The notes under the pieces: model-generated
Database searches by the model: none
What the model saw: only the letters and a program-made list of their open reading frames with translations
What the model was told of the DNA's origin: nothing
Assembly (NCBI GenBank): GCA_036655715.1
Contig: JAVVPO010000098.1
Coordinates: forward strand, 1 to 7,616
Origin: JAVVPO01 sp036655715
GTDB lineage: Bacteria > Bacillota > Clostridia > Lachnospirales > Cellulosilyticaceae
Direction: 5' to 3'
DNA length: 7,616 nucleotides
Translations under genes and position numbers: made by a program
Shown here: positions 1 to 6,899 of the stretch, one piece after another
Numbering within the stretch: position 1 is the first letter of the stretch
How the letters are laid out: each line of letters opens with the position of its first letter

Positions 1-191
1 TCATTGCCTCAAGAAAGAGTTTTTAGACCATTTACACAAAGTTTTTTACAGGCTCGCTATAAAAAGAGCGTTATTAGGTGAAAGTAATTTCATCTTCACT
101 TGATAGCGGCTGAACAGTTACAAATTATCATCTGCCTCTTTTATCTGTTCTTTTATACTGGATTGACTAGATGTGCCATAAGTGCCACCTG
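1..191. other. Window-edge region with no supported gene
   Basis: This stretch lies downstream of the radical SAM gene and runs to the window edge. Two plus-strand frames are open from the edge, ending in TGA at 79-81 and 101-103. Their translations match nothing I recognise and no start codon is visible, so either could be the tail of a gene outside the window or chance. No minus-strand frame is open for a useful length. I looked for a terminator for the minus-strand operon and found only short stems without a T-run, so its 3' end is not defined here. Confidence 0.4.
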
Positions 192-1094
192 TTACTCATT
201 AAACTTAGGGATAAAACTCTCACTTGCTGTTTCACCCTCTTGAATAAATCCATTTTCTATGCCTATTTGTACTGCATAATCTGTTATATATTCATAATGC
301 TTAGGATTTACCACTTTATTAAGCTTAGGATAATCTTTTACCCCTTCTAGTGGTGTATACTGATTCATAATACTGATATACACACTATCCCCGTATGTCT
401 GATGGATATAAGTGACAATCTTCTTAGAGTCAAACAAAAGACCTGGTAGCATAAGATGCCTAACAATAACACCTTTTTGCATTATCCCCTCTTCATTGAA
501 GGAAGCTTTTCCGATTTGTCTTACCATCTCATCTAGTGCAAGTTTTGTATAGTAAGTATAATCTAGGGCCTTAGAATAGTTCAGTGCATATGCTGTTTTG
601 AAGTACTTAAAGTCTGGTAAATACACATCTATATAACCTTCTAAGAGTCTTAGTGTCTCTACCTTTTCATAGCCACTGCTATTGTAGACAATGGGTAAAT
701 AAAGCCCTTTTTCTCTAGCTAATCTAAGTGCCTCTATAATCTGTGGTACATAATGAGTAGGTGTTACAAGATTGATATTGTGTGCACCTTCTTCTTGTAG
801 CCTTAAAAAAGTTGTAGCAAGCTCTTCTATCGTTATGACTTCCCCATTACCTTCTGTACTAATCTCATAATTTTGACAAAATACACATTTCAGGGTGCAA
901 TGGGCAAAAAACACTGTCCCTGACCCTTTTTTTCCAGATAAACAAGGCTCCTCCCAATGATGAAGTGCTGCCCTTGCAACTTTCACTTCATCACCTGCCT
1001 TACAAAATCCTTTCTGGCCATTCAACCTATTAACACCACACACTCTTGGACACAACTTACATTTTTCTAATTCTTTCATTATTTTTACTTGCAT
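192..1094 (-). CDS. Radical SAM protein, COG1313 / PflX-like
   Basis: The 300-residue product is a cytoplasmic radical SAM protein of the PflX-like (COG1313) group, related to glycyl-radical-enzyme activases but of unproven substrate. Residues 66-73 carry the radical SAM cluster motif CX3CX2C (CTLKCVFC), the three cysteines that hold the 4Fe-4S cluster to which S-adenosylmethionine binds. A second cysteine set at residues 12, 15, 19 and 31 (CX2CX3CX11C) is typical of this group and probably binds another metal or Fe-S centre. Other family-like segments are the HHWEEPC stretch ending at C51, NLVTPTHYVPQ near 108-118, and NGFIQEGE near 281-288. Length is normal for the family. The first ATG is preceded by AGAAAGG at 11 nt; the ATG five codons later has no ribosome binding site. 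The gene starts 19 bp after the coiled-coil gene stops, with its ribosome binding site touching that stop, so the two are probably co-transcribed. No glycyl radical enzyme is encoded nearby. Confidence 0.9.
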   Translation of the reverse strand: MQVKIMKELEKCKLCPRVCGVNRLNGQKGFCKAGDEVKVARAALHHWEEPCLSGKKGSGTVFFAHCTLKCVFCQNYEISTEGNGEVITIEELATTFLRLQEEGAHNINLVTPTHYVPQIIEALRLAREKGLYLPIVYNSSGYEKVETLRLLEGYIDVYLPDFKYFKTAYALNYSKALDYTYYTKLALDEMVRQIGKASFNEEGIMQKGVIVRHLMLPGLLFDSKKIVTYIHQTYGDSVYISIMNQYTPLEGVKDYPKLNKVVNPKHYEYITDYAVQIGIENGFIQEGETASESFIPKFNE

Positions 1095-1113
1095 TACTAT
1101 TTAAACCTTTCTT

Positions 1114-2055
1114 TTATGCTGTAGCAATAAGTACTGATAAGTCATTTTCCAAACTACCAATAGCCCTCTCACTTTCACCTACCATCTGCTGAAGTTTTAT
1201 AACCACAGAGTCCACCTGATACTTTACACTTTCTACGCTTTCTTGAGAAGTATTGATCTTTGACTGCATAAACCAGTCTGCAATAAGTCCATCAAAGAAG
1301 AAATCTGCGAACTTTGCAAATCCATCGGTCTCTATATGGATATCAGCACCAATATGTACGTCAGCTAACTCTGTTTTAAACCTTCTAAGAAGTGCCTGTG
1401 CCTCACCTGCAAGATTCTTTGCCTCATCAATATGTGAGTGCTTGATCATATCAGTTACCAGTCCGCCCCCACCAAACATATCCCATACGCCCCAGTTCTC
1501 CGCACTGCCTAGACTTTTTAGTACCTGATCTAAACAAGAAACCACCCTACTACCTGCCAAGATAGCTTCCTTAATCTCTTTAAGATTAGCCTTTTCATTG
1601 GCAATCTGATTGGTGAGTTCCATTATTTTCTCTGCTGAAGCGGTATTGGAATTTATTAATCTATCACGCTTTTCTTGGTAGAGCTGTTCATATCTTCTCT
1701 CTGCCCCACTACACTCCCTTTTCTTAACAGATAATGCCTTCATCTGCTGCTTTACATCCTCTATATCCTCTTCACATTGATCAAACTTTAGTTTTACTTC
1801 TAAGGCTTCTTGACGTTCTTTTTCAACTTGTTTTTCCTGACTGCCTAATACTGTATAAAAAAGTGTCTTTATCCCTATTTTACTCATTTTTTCTATGTCT
1901 AGATTTTCTTTTTCAAGTTGCCTTCTTAACTCATAGGCTTTTTTTTCTAATTGATTCAGTTCTTCTTTATACTTTTCATACATTCTTTCTAGCTTCTGAT
2001 ACTCATACATCTTTTCTTTTTGCTTTTCTAATTCCTTATTTATCTCACTATACAT
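1114..2055 (-). CDS. Uncharacterised coiled-coil protein with Gly/Trp-rich C-terminal domain
   Basis: I do not recognise a named family. The 313-residue product has no signal peptide or clear membrane helix and is probably cytoplasmic. Residues about 1-165 are rich in Glu, Lys, Gln and Leu and look like long coiled coils, broken by a hydrophobic patch GIKTLFYTVLG at about 61-71. The C-terminal part is more globular. It carries a striking segment with W188, W191, D192, F194, four glycines (195-198) and KHSHIDEA (205-212), then an aromatic FFFDGLIADWF stretch around 252-262 and a final amphipathic helix. A structural, scaffold or toxin-accessory role is possible, but nothing in the sequence decides it. 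The start is ATG at 2053-2055 because AAGGAGG lies 8 nt upstream. An in-frame GTG 17 codons earlier abuts the promoter -10 box and would lie upstream of the transcript. The gene is first in its unit, followed by the radical SAM gene. Confidence 0.8.
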   Translation of the reverse strand: MYSEINKELEKQKEKMYEYQKLERMYEKYKEELNQLEKKAYELRRQLEKENLDIEKMSKIGIKTLFYTVLGSQEKQVEKERQEALEVKLKFDQCEEDIEDVKQQMKALSVKKRECSGAERRYEQLYQEKRDRLINSNTASAEKIMELTNQIANEKANLKEIKEAILAGSRVVSCLDQVLKSLGSAENWGVWDMFGGGGLVTDMIKHSHIDEAKNLAGEAQALLRRFKTELADVHIGADIHIETDGFAKFADFFFDGLIADWFMQSKINTSQESVESVKYQVDSVVIKLQQMVGESERAIGSLENDLSVLIATA

Positions 2056-2063
2056 ATACTTTT

Positions 2064-2070
2064 CCTCCTT
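2064..2070 (-). promoter_or_regulatory. Ribosome binding site of the coiled-coil gene
   Basis: A near-perfect Shine-Dalgarno AAGGAGG lies 8 nt before the ATG at 2055. It fixes the start there and rules out the longer GTG-initiated reading. Confidence 0.85.
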
Positions 2071-2106
2071 ATACAAATAAATGGATATCTTCCTAACATT
2101 TATCAC

Positions 2107-2115
2107 ATTATATCA
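2107..2115 (-). promoter_or_regulatory. Extended -10 promoter of the coiled-coil / radical SAM unit
   Basis: Read on the minus strand the site is TGATATAAT, a consensus TATAAT with the TGn extension. No good -35 box sits at 17 nt (AGAGAT there), which is common for extended -10 promoters. Transcription would begin near 2100, giving a leader of roughly 45 nt. The terminator of the upstream ABC operon ends about 55 bp before it, so the two units are separate. Confidence 0.65.
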
Positions 2116-2170
2116 TATTTACATTAATAATCTCTACAATTCATAGTTTCTTCTACAAACTCTACCAAGT

Positions 2171-2207
2171 AAAAAATAAGCTGAACTCTATATAAATTCT
2201 CAGCTTA
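2171..2207 (-). terminator. Rho-independent terminator of the LacI-ABC operon
   Basis: On the minus strand an 8-bp perfect stem (TAAGCTGA pairing with TCAGCTTA) encloses a 15-nt AT-rich loop. It is followed directly by six T residues. It begins about 60 nt after the stop of the second ABC gene and points the right way to end that operon. The stem is not very GC-rich, so termination may be partial. Confidence 0.75.
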
Positions 2208-2268
2208 CTTTCTATTATCCTATATACTTTTTTCTTAATCTCTCATCAACTTAATAGGTGCAATTACC

Positions 2269-4065
2269 TTATTCTTCACTAAGCTCCGATACAAATTGGC
2301 TTTCATATAAGTTTTTATATAACCCATCCTTCTGAATAAGCTCTTTATGGGATCCACTTTCACAGATTTCTCCATCCTTCATAACAAGAATAACATCTGC
2401 ATTTAAAATAGTTGACAGTCTATGAGCTATAATAAAGCTAGTCTTTCCTTCTATTACTTTATCTGTAACTACTTTTATTTTTGTTTCTGTTAAAGGGTCT
2501 ACTGAAGAGGTTGCTTCATCTAATATAAAGATAGGTGGATTACACATAAAAGTACGTGCAATATTTAAAAGTTGCTTTTGTCCCACAGAAAGCCCACCTG
2601 AGTCACTTTGCAACAGTGTATCATACCCATTAGGTAAGGATTCAATGAAATCATCTACTTCTATTTGCTTACAAAGCTCTCTCATTTTTTCTTTGTTTCG
2701 TCTATCTTCTGGCGCTGCATATCCTATGTTTTCATAAACATCTCCCTCAAAAAGCCAGCTATCTTGTAACACAAGTGCAAAATAATGTCTTAAATGAGCA
2801 AGCGGCAAGTCTCTAATATCTGTTCCATCAATCGTAATACGCCCCTCTGTGGTATCATAAAAACGCATAAGCAAACTAATAATAGTTGTTTTCCCTGAAC
2901 CTGTTGCCCCAACAATAGCTACCTTTTGACCTGGTTTTACGGTTAAGCTAATATGCTTTAAAATAGGTGTTTCAGGTTGATAAGAAAAAGATACCTTTTC
3001 AAATTTTACTTCTCCCAAAATGGTATCTACTATTTTAAGCTCTTCCTCACTTAATTGTGATTCATCTTTTTCTTCTGGGTGATTAAGAATAGAAAAGACA
3101 CGGTCACATGCCGCTAAAGAAGCCTGAAACATATTTAGTATATTTGCAGTATCAATAATAGGCCCTGCAAAACGCTTAGAATACATGATAAAGGTAGAAA
3201 TATTTCCAATAGATATTTTACCATTTAGCACTAAGAATGCTCCCATAATACAGATTAATGTAAAGTTTAAGTTATTTAAAGCATTCATCGTTGGCATCAT
3301 CAGGCTTGATGAAAATTCTGCTTTTGCGCCCGATTCTTTTAAACGCCGTGAGATCTCATAAAAAATATTTTTATTATATTCCTCAATACCATATACTTTA
3401 ATAGTTTTTTGAGCAGTAATCATCTCTTCTGAATAGCCGCAAATCTCCCCGTAAGCTGCCTTCTTAGTTCTAAAAAGAGCTCTTGATCTTTTAGAAATTA
3501 TTCTTGCACTTATAAACATCATAGGTACAGTAAAAACAAAAATCAGTGTTATCCAAGGACTAATCGATAACATAAACGTCAATGAGCCTATTACAGTTAC
3601 AAATCCTGTAAGGAGTGTAATGGCATCTGCCGAAACTGTTTCACTAATGTTATCAATATCTGTTGTTACGATACTTATAATGTTTCCCTTTGTGTTGTTA
3701 TCAAAATAAGATACTGGAAGCTTCACTAATTTAGCAAATACATCACGCCTTAAATCAAGTACTACATTTTGGGCAGTTTTTAGCATGAAGAGATTCTGTG
3801 CTATACTTAATCCCCAAGTAGCTGCTGCAATTAGTAAAATCGTAAGGCCACCTTTTATCAAGAAATTAAAATCAATTTTTTCTGGCCCTAACCCAATAGC
3901 ATCTACCATAAGTCCTGTGATATAAGGAATACGAAGAGCCAATAAATTCGCTACTATCACTAAAACACATATGATAAGTATGTAAAATTTATATTTAAAA
4001 AGGTATCTAAGCAGTTGCATCAAAGAATCTGCTTTTTTCTTTTCTAGTGTCTTTTCTTTTCTCAT
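2269..4065 (-). CDS. Heterodimeric ABC exporter subunit with the catalytic ATP-site residues
   Basis: The 598-residue product is a half-transporter, an exporter-type membrane domain fused to an ATPase domain. It shows about six membrane helices (roughly 26-47, 70-93, 147-168, 169-187, 263-283, 290-312). The ATPase begins near 352: A-loop Y362, Walker A GATGSGKT (386-393), Q-loop Q434, signature LSVGQ (492-496), Walker B FILDE with catalytic E517, D-loop SSVD (520-523) and H-loop H548. The hydrolytic Glu and His are intact, but the signature has Val where the second Gly is expected. That mirrors the BmrD/LmrD/TM288 class of partner subunits. It probably pairs with the product of the gene just upstream and exports a drug-like, lipid or peptide substrate, which the sequence does not identify. 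The gap to the upstream gene is 5 bp, and the AGGAAGG ribosome binding site lies inside that gene's last codons, so translation is probably coupled. A terminator follows. Confidence 0.93.
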   Translation of the reverse strand: MRKEKTLEKKKADSLMQLLRYLFKYKFYILIICVLVIVANLLALRIPYITGLMVDAIGLGPEKIDFNFLIKGGLTILLIAAATWGLSIAQNLFMLKTAQNVVLDLRRDVFAKLVKLPVSYFDNNTKGNIISIVTTDIDNISETVSADAITLLTGFVTVIGSLTFMLSISPWITLIFVFTVPMMFISARIISKRSRALFRTKKAAYGEICGYSEEMITAQKTIKVYGIEEYNKNIFYEISRRLKESGAKAEFSSSLMMPTMNALNNLNFTLICIMGAFLVLNGKISIGNISTFIMYSKRFAGPIIDTANILNMFQASLAACDRVFSILNHPEEKDESQLSEEELKIVDTILGEVKFEKVSFSYQPETPILKHISLTVKPGQKVAIVGATGSGKTTIISLLMRFYDTTEGRITIDGTDIRDLPLAHLRHYFALVLQDSWLFEGDVYENIGYAAPEDRRNKEKMRELCKQIEVDDFIESLPNGYDTLLQSDSGGLSVGQKQLLNIARTFMCNPPIFILDEATSSVDPLTETKIKVVTDKVIEGKTSFIIAHRLSTILNADVILVMKDGEICESGSHKELIQKDGLYKNLYESQFVSELSEE

Positions 4066-4070
4066 ATAGA

Positions 4071-5786
4071 TTATGACCTTCCTCTCTCTTGTGTTTCACA
4101 CATTTTTTGATAGACTGCGCACTCCTTTAGTAATTGTTCATGAGTCCCTAATCCTACTGACTTCCCTTTCTCCAGTACTAATATTTTATCTGCATTTTTG
4201 ATACTACTTACTCTTTGTGAAATCAAAATAACTGTTTGCTGCTTATAGTTTTTACGAAGAGCCATCCTAAGTTTTAAATCTGTTTTGTAATCTAATGCTG
4301 ATGAAACATCATCTAGTATGACAAGATCCGATTTTCTATATAATGTACGAGCTACACTAATGCGTTGTTTTTGTCCACCGGAAAGATTACTACCATTTTG
4401 AGAAACTCTATGTTCAAAATGATCCTCCACTTGCTCTAGCAAATCCAAAATTTGTGCTGACTGCGTCGCCTCATCAAGCTTCTCACTATCATACACCCTA
4501 TCTAGGATAATATTATCTTTAATGCTCATGCTAAAAATATTGTACTGCTGCATAGCTGCTGTGATTTTTTCTGTAAGATAACTTTTTTCATAAGACTTAA
4601 TATCTTTTCCTTGAAAAATAATATTTCCTTTACTCGGTTCATAAAGTCTTAAAATAAGGTTCAGCAAACTTGTTTTTCCAGCTCCTGTACCACCAATAAC
4701 CCCTAATGTCTGTCCCTTATCCATTTGAAAGCTAATATGTCTCAAGGCGTATTTTTTTGTACCAGGATATATAAATGACACATTTTCCAAACTTAGTGCA
4801 ACTTTCTGCTTATGAGATGTGTGCTCATTACCATATACTGTGCTTTCTTTTATCTCCATGATTTCATCAATACGAGAAGCTGAGGTACTTGCCCTACTTA
4901 ACATCATGAACATTCTTGGAATAGTCGTCATCGCCATAAGTACCATATTAATGTAATTTAAAATGGTAACGATTTTACCAATTTCCAGATTGCCACTATC
5001 TACCCGAATTCCGCTAATATATAATATGACAATAATCGTTATATTTGTAATAAGTCCAATAGATGGTCCCATGTAAGCATTTATTTTTCCAGCTTTCATC
5101 TCATATCTTTTAATCTCTCTACTTTGCTGATCAAAACGTCCCACTTCATAGTCCATCTTATCAAAGGATTTGATTACCCGAATACCTGATATGTTCTCCC
5201 TCAAAATAGATGCCATCTTATCTAGATTTTTTTGAACTTTACGATAGATAGGTCTTGTAAGTTTAAAGACAGCTAAACTTGCCGTTAAAAGCAGCCCCAT
5301 TCCCCCAAACATTATAATCGTAAGATATGGGTCTAATAATAAAGACATTACTGTTCCACCAATCATAATAATAGGTGCGCGCACCATTAGCCTTGCAGAC
5401 ATAAGAATCGTTCTCTGTACATGCTCTACGTCATTGGTTACACGAGTGATAAGTGAGCCTGTAGAAATTCTCTCCACATCAAAGATTTTCAGTTCTTGGA
5501 TCTGAGTATATAACCCATTACGCAAACTCTCTCCTATTCCTTGTGATCCTTTTGCAGAAAGAGAATGGCTCATAATCGTCATACCAAAACTCATAATCGT
5601 CATAATAAACATCCCGATGCAAAGCCACATAATCATTTGTGTATTGCTCTTAGCAATCCCCTTATCAATAACCAGCCCCATCATATAAGGAATCAAGAGC
5701 TCCGCCATCGTACTCATTATTTTAAATAAAATAGCGTATCCCATCATATTTCTAAACGGTTTAATATATCTATATAGTTTTCTCAT
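4071..5786 (-). CDS. Heterodimeric ABC exporter subunit with degenerate ATP-site residues
   Basis: The 571-residue product is the partner half-transporter. It has about six membrane helices (roughly 14-37, 51-75, 130-151, 154-174, 239-260, 270-293) and an ATPase domain from about 330. Motifs are A-loop Y340, Walker A GGTGAGKT (365-372), Q-loop Q413, canonical signature LSGGQ (468-472) and Walker B VILDD. Here D493 replaces the catalytic Glu, and Q524 (SQR) replaces the H-loop His. These substitutions are characteristic of BmrC/LmrC/TM287-type subunits, whose own Walker sites bind but barely hydrolyse ATP. The intact LSGGQ would complete the active site of the partner. The start is supported by GAGAGGG five nt before the ATG. 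It lies 30 bp after the LacI-type gene with no terminator between, so it is part of that operon. I assign no gene symbol because the substrate is unknown and the subfamily has many paralogues. Confidence 0.93.
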   Translation of the reverse strand: MRKLYRYIKPFRNMMGYAILFKIMSTMAELLIPYMMGLVIDKGIAKSNTQMIMWLCIGMFIMTIMSFGMTIMSHSLSAKGSQGIGESLRNGLYTQIQELKIFDVERISTGSLITRVTNDVEHVQRTILMSARLMVRAPIIMIGGTVMSLLLDPYLTIIMFGGMGLLLTASLAVFKLTRPIYRKVQKNLDKMASILRENISGIRVIKSFDKMDYEVGRFDQQSREIKRYEMKAGKINAYMGPSIGLITNITIIVILYISGIRVDSGNLEIGKIVTILNYINMVLMAMTTIPRMFMMLSRASTSASRIDEIMEIKESTVYGNEHTSHKQKVALSLENVSFIYPGTKKYALRHISFQMDKGQTLGVIGGTGAGKTSLLNLILRLYEPSKGNIIFQGKDIKSYEKSYLTEKITAAMQQYNIFSMSIKDNIILDRVYDSEKLDEATQSAQILDLLEQVEDHFEHRVSQNGSNLSGGQKQRISVARTLYRKSDLVILDDVSSALDYKTDLKLRMALRKNYKQQTVILISQRVSSIKNADKILVLEKGKSVGLGTHEQLLKECAVYQKMCETQERGRS

Positions 5787-5816
5787 TTTTTCCCTCTCGC
5801 TATCATTTATAACTAT

Positions 5817-6833
5817 CTATAGGTCTGTTGACATCCCATATTCTAAAATGCACTCAAACGCCTTTTCCTCAAACGCTTCTCCTCTAATCATACTTAACAA
5901 CGCTATTGCTCCATATTCCCCCATTTCTTCTAGTTGAATCTTTACCGAGGTAATAGTGGGATACATCACACAAAAAACATGAGAAGCTCCCAAGCAAATA
6001 TGCTTAATTTTTTGTGGAATAACAAACTGTTTCTTTAATATCGCACTCTGTGTTAATAGACCTAGTCGTTGATTAGGTGTAATAACAATATCAAATTCTT
6101 CTTCTGCCATATAGCTTTCTACCTGCTCTATAATTTCTTGATTGGTTCCACTTCCCCCCTGACAGAATATCCTTTTAAAATCCGCCTCAGGAAATACCTG
6201 ACCTACTGCCTGCTCAAATAAATTATACTTATAAGACATAGCTCTCCCATTAGAGATTACTGACATAAACCTAATTCTTTTTAATTTCTTTTCCTTACAG
6301 AACTGTGCGCACTGATTAATCACTTCTACAAAAGCCTTTTTCTTCTCCATATCTTTTCCCCAAACACCATTTTCATTAATGATAAGATAGGGAATATGAT
6401 TCTCTTCTAACATTGTAAGTGTTGAATCATTCATATCATAAAACATAAAGAGGATACCATCTATTTTATTAGCGCGAAAATAACTCATATATTCTACATC
6501 CTTGTTATCACTATCATCATCATTTAGTAAAGTAACACTATACCCCATCGCATCTGCATAACGCTTAATCCCCTTTATTACCTGGTTAAATCCTACATTA
6601 ATGCAGTTTCTTCCTGTTACTACGCCAATAGACATTGATTTATTCGTACGCATCGTTCGCGCCGAACTATTTGGGATATAGTCTAGATTTCTTGCTGTTT
6701 CAAGAACTAAATTACGGGTTTTATCACTTATTTTTTTTCCTTCTTTATTATTTATGACATAGGACACTGTTGCTTGAGATATCCCACAAGTCTTCGCAAT
6801 ATCCTTTGCTGTTATTATTTTCTTCTCGTTCAT
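5817..6833 (-). CDS. LacI/GalR-family transcriptional regulator
   Basis: The 338-residue product is a LacI-type DNA-binding regulator of normal family length. Residues 7-29 form the N-terminal helix-turn-helix (ITAKDIAK...SQATVSYVINN). The hinge helix region is at about 55-62 (NSSARTMR), and a periplasmic-binding-protein-like effector domain runs from about residue 67. The C-terminus shows the family's TSVK...MGEYGAIALL pattern and a degenerate final E-x-G-x-ST motif. Met61 stands where a Leu usually inserts into the operator minor groove. The middle of the effector domain (about 150-190) departs from the usual V-x-x-DN pattern, so its ligand may not be a common sugar. Two consecutive ATGs could start it: AGGAGG is 6 nt from the second (6833) but only 3 nt from the first (6836), so I favour the second. 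It leads the ABC exporter operon and probably represses that operon and itself. Confidence 0.92.
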   Translation of the reverse strand: MNEKKIITAKDIAKTCGISQATVSYVINNKEGKKISDKTRNLVLETARNLDYIPNSSARTMRTNKSMSIGVVTGRNCINVGFNQVIKGIKRYADAMGYSVTLLNDDDSDNKDVEYMSYFRANKIDGILFMFYDMNDSTLTMLEENHIPYLIINENGVWGKDMEKKKAFVEVINQCAQFCKEKKLKRIRFMSVISNGRAMSYKYNLFEQAVGQVFPEADFKRIFCQGGSGTNQEIIEQVESYMAEEEFDIVITPNQRLGLLTQSAILKKQFVIPQKIKHICLGASHVFCVMYPTITSVKIQLEEMGEYGAIALLSMIRGEAFEEKAFECILEYGMSTDL

Positions 6834-6839
6834 CATTCT

Positions 6840-6845
6840 CCTCCT
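6840..6845 (-). promoter_or_regulatory. Ribosome binding site of the LacI-type gene
   Basis: AGGAGG precedes two adjacent ATG codons, 3 nt from the first and 6 nt from the second. The 6-nt spacing is in the normal range and favours initiation at 6833. Confidence 0.75.
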
Positions 6846-6848
6846 CGA

Positions 6849-6862
6849 GTTAATCGTATAAC
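6849..6862. promoter_or_regulatory. Candidate LacI-type operator
   Basis: The minus strand reads GTTATACGATTAAC, a 14-bp imperfect palindrome of form GTTAnnCGnnTAAC. Five of seven positions in each half are symmetric and the centre is an exact CG step. LacI-family proteins typically bind palindromes centred on CG, where the hinge helices kink the DNA. The site starts 8 bp downstream of the -10 box, so it would cover about +2 to +16 of the transcript and block initiation. I saw no second copy in the window. Assignment to the adjacent regulator is inference. Confidence 0.5.
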
Positions 6863-6870
6863 CTATTAAA

Positions 6871-6899
6871 ATTATAGCAATATTTCAAATAATAGTCTA
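6871..6899 (-). promoter_or_regulatory. Promoter of the LacI-ABC exporter operon
   Basis: The minus strand shows TAGACT (four of six matches to TTGACA), a 17-nt spacer, and TGCTATAAT, a consensus -10 box with the TGn extension. Transcription should start near 6864, about 30 nt before the LacI-type start codon. The -35 box overlaps the first recognisable codons of the MATE relic on the other strand. Confidence 0.7.

Noticed and set aside
173..187. Direct repeat GTGCCA-TAA-GTGCCA just downstream of the radical SAM gene
   Set aside because: It has only two six-base copies and no context such as a mobile element or array.
1253..1528. Open plus-strand frame of 91 codons inside the coiled-coil gene
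   Set aside because: It is antisense to a well-supported gene, has no ribosome binding site, and its translation is low-complexity Ser/Pro-rich sequence typical of a shadow frame.
1734..2096. Open plus-strand frame of 120 codons antisense to the coiled-coil gene
   Set aside because: The Leu/Phe-rich translation is the complement of Lys/Glu codons of the coiled coil. It looks membrane-like only for that reason.
2056..2106. Longer 330-residue version of the coiled-coil protein starting at GTG 2106
   Set aside because: The GTG abuts the -10 box and would not be in the transcript. AAGGAGG places the start at 2055.
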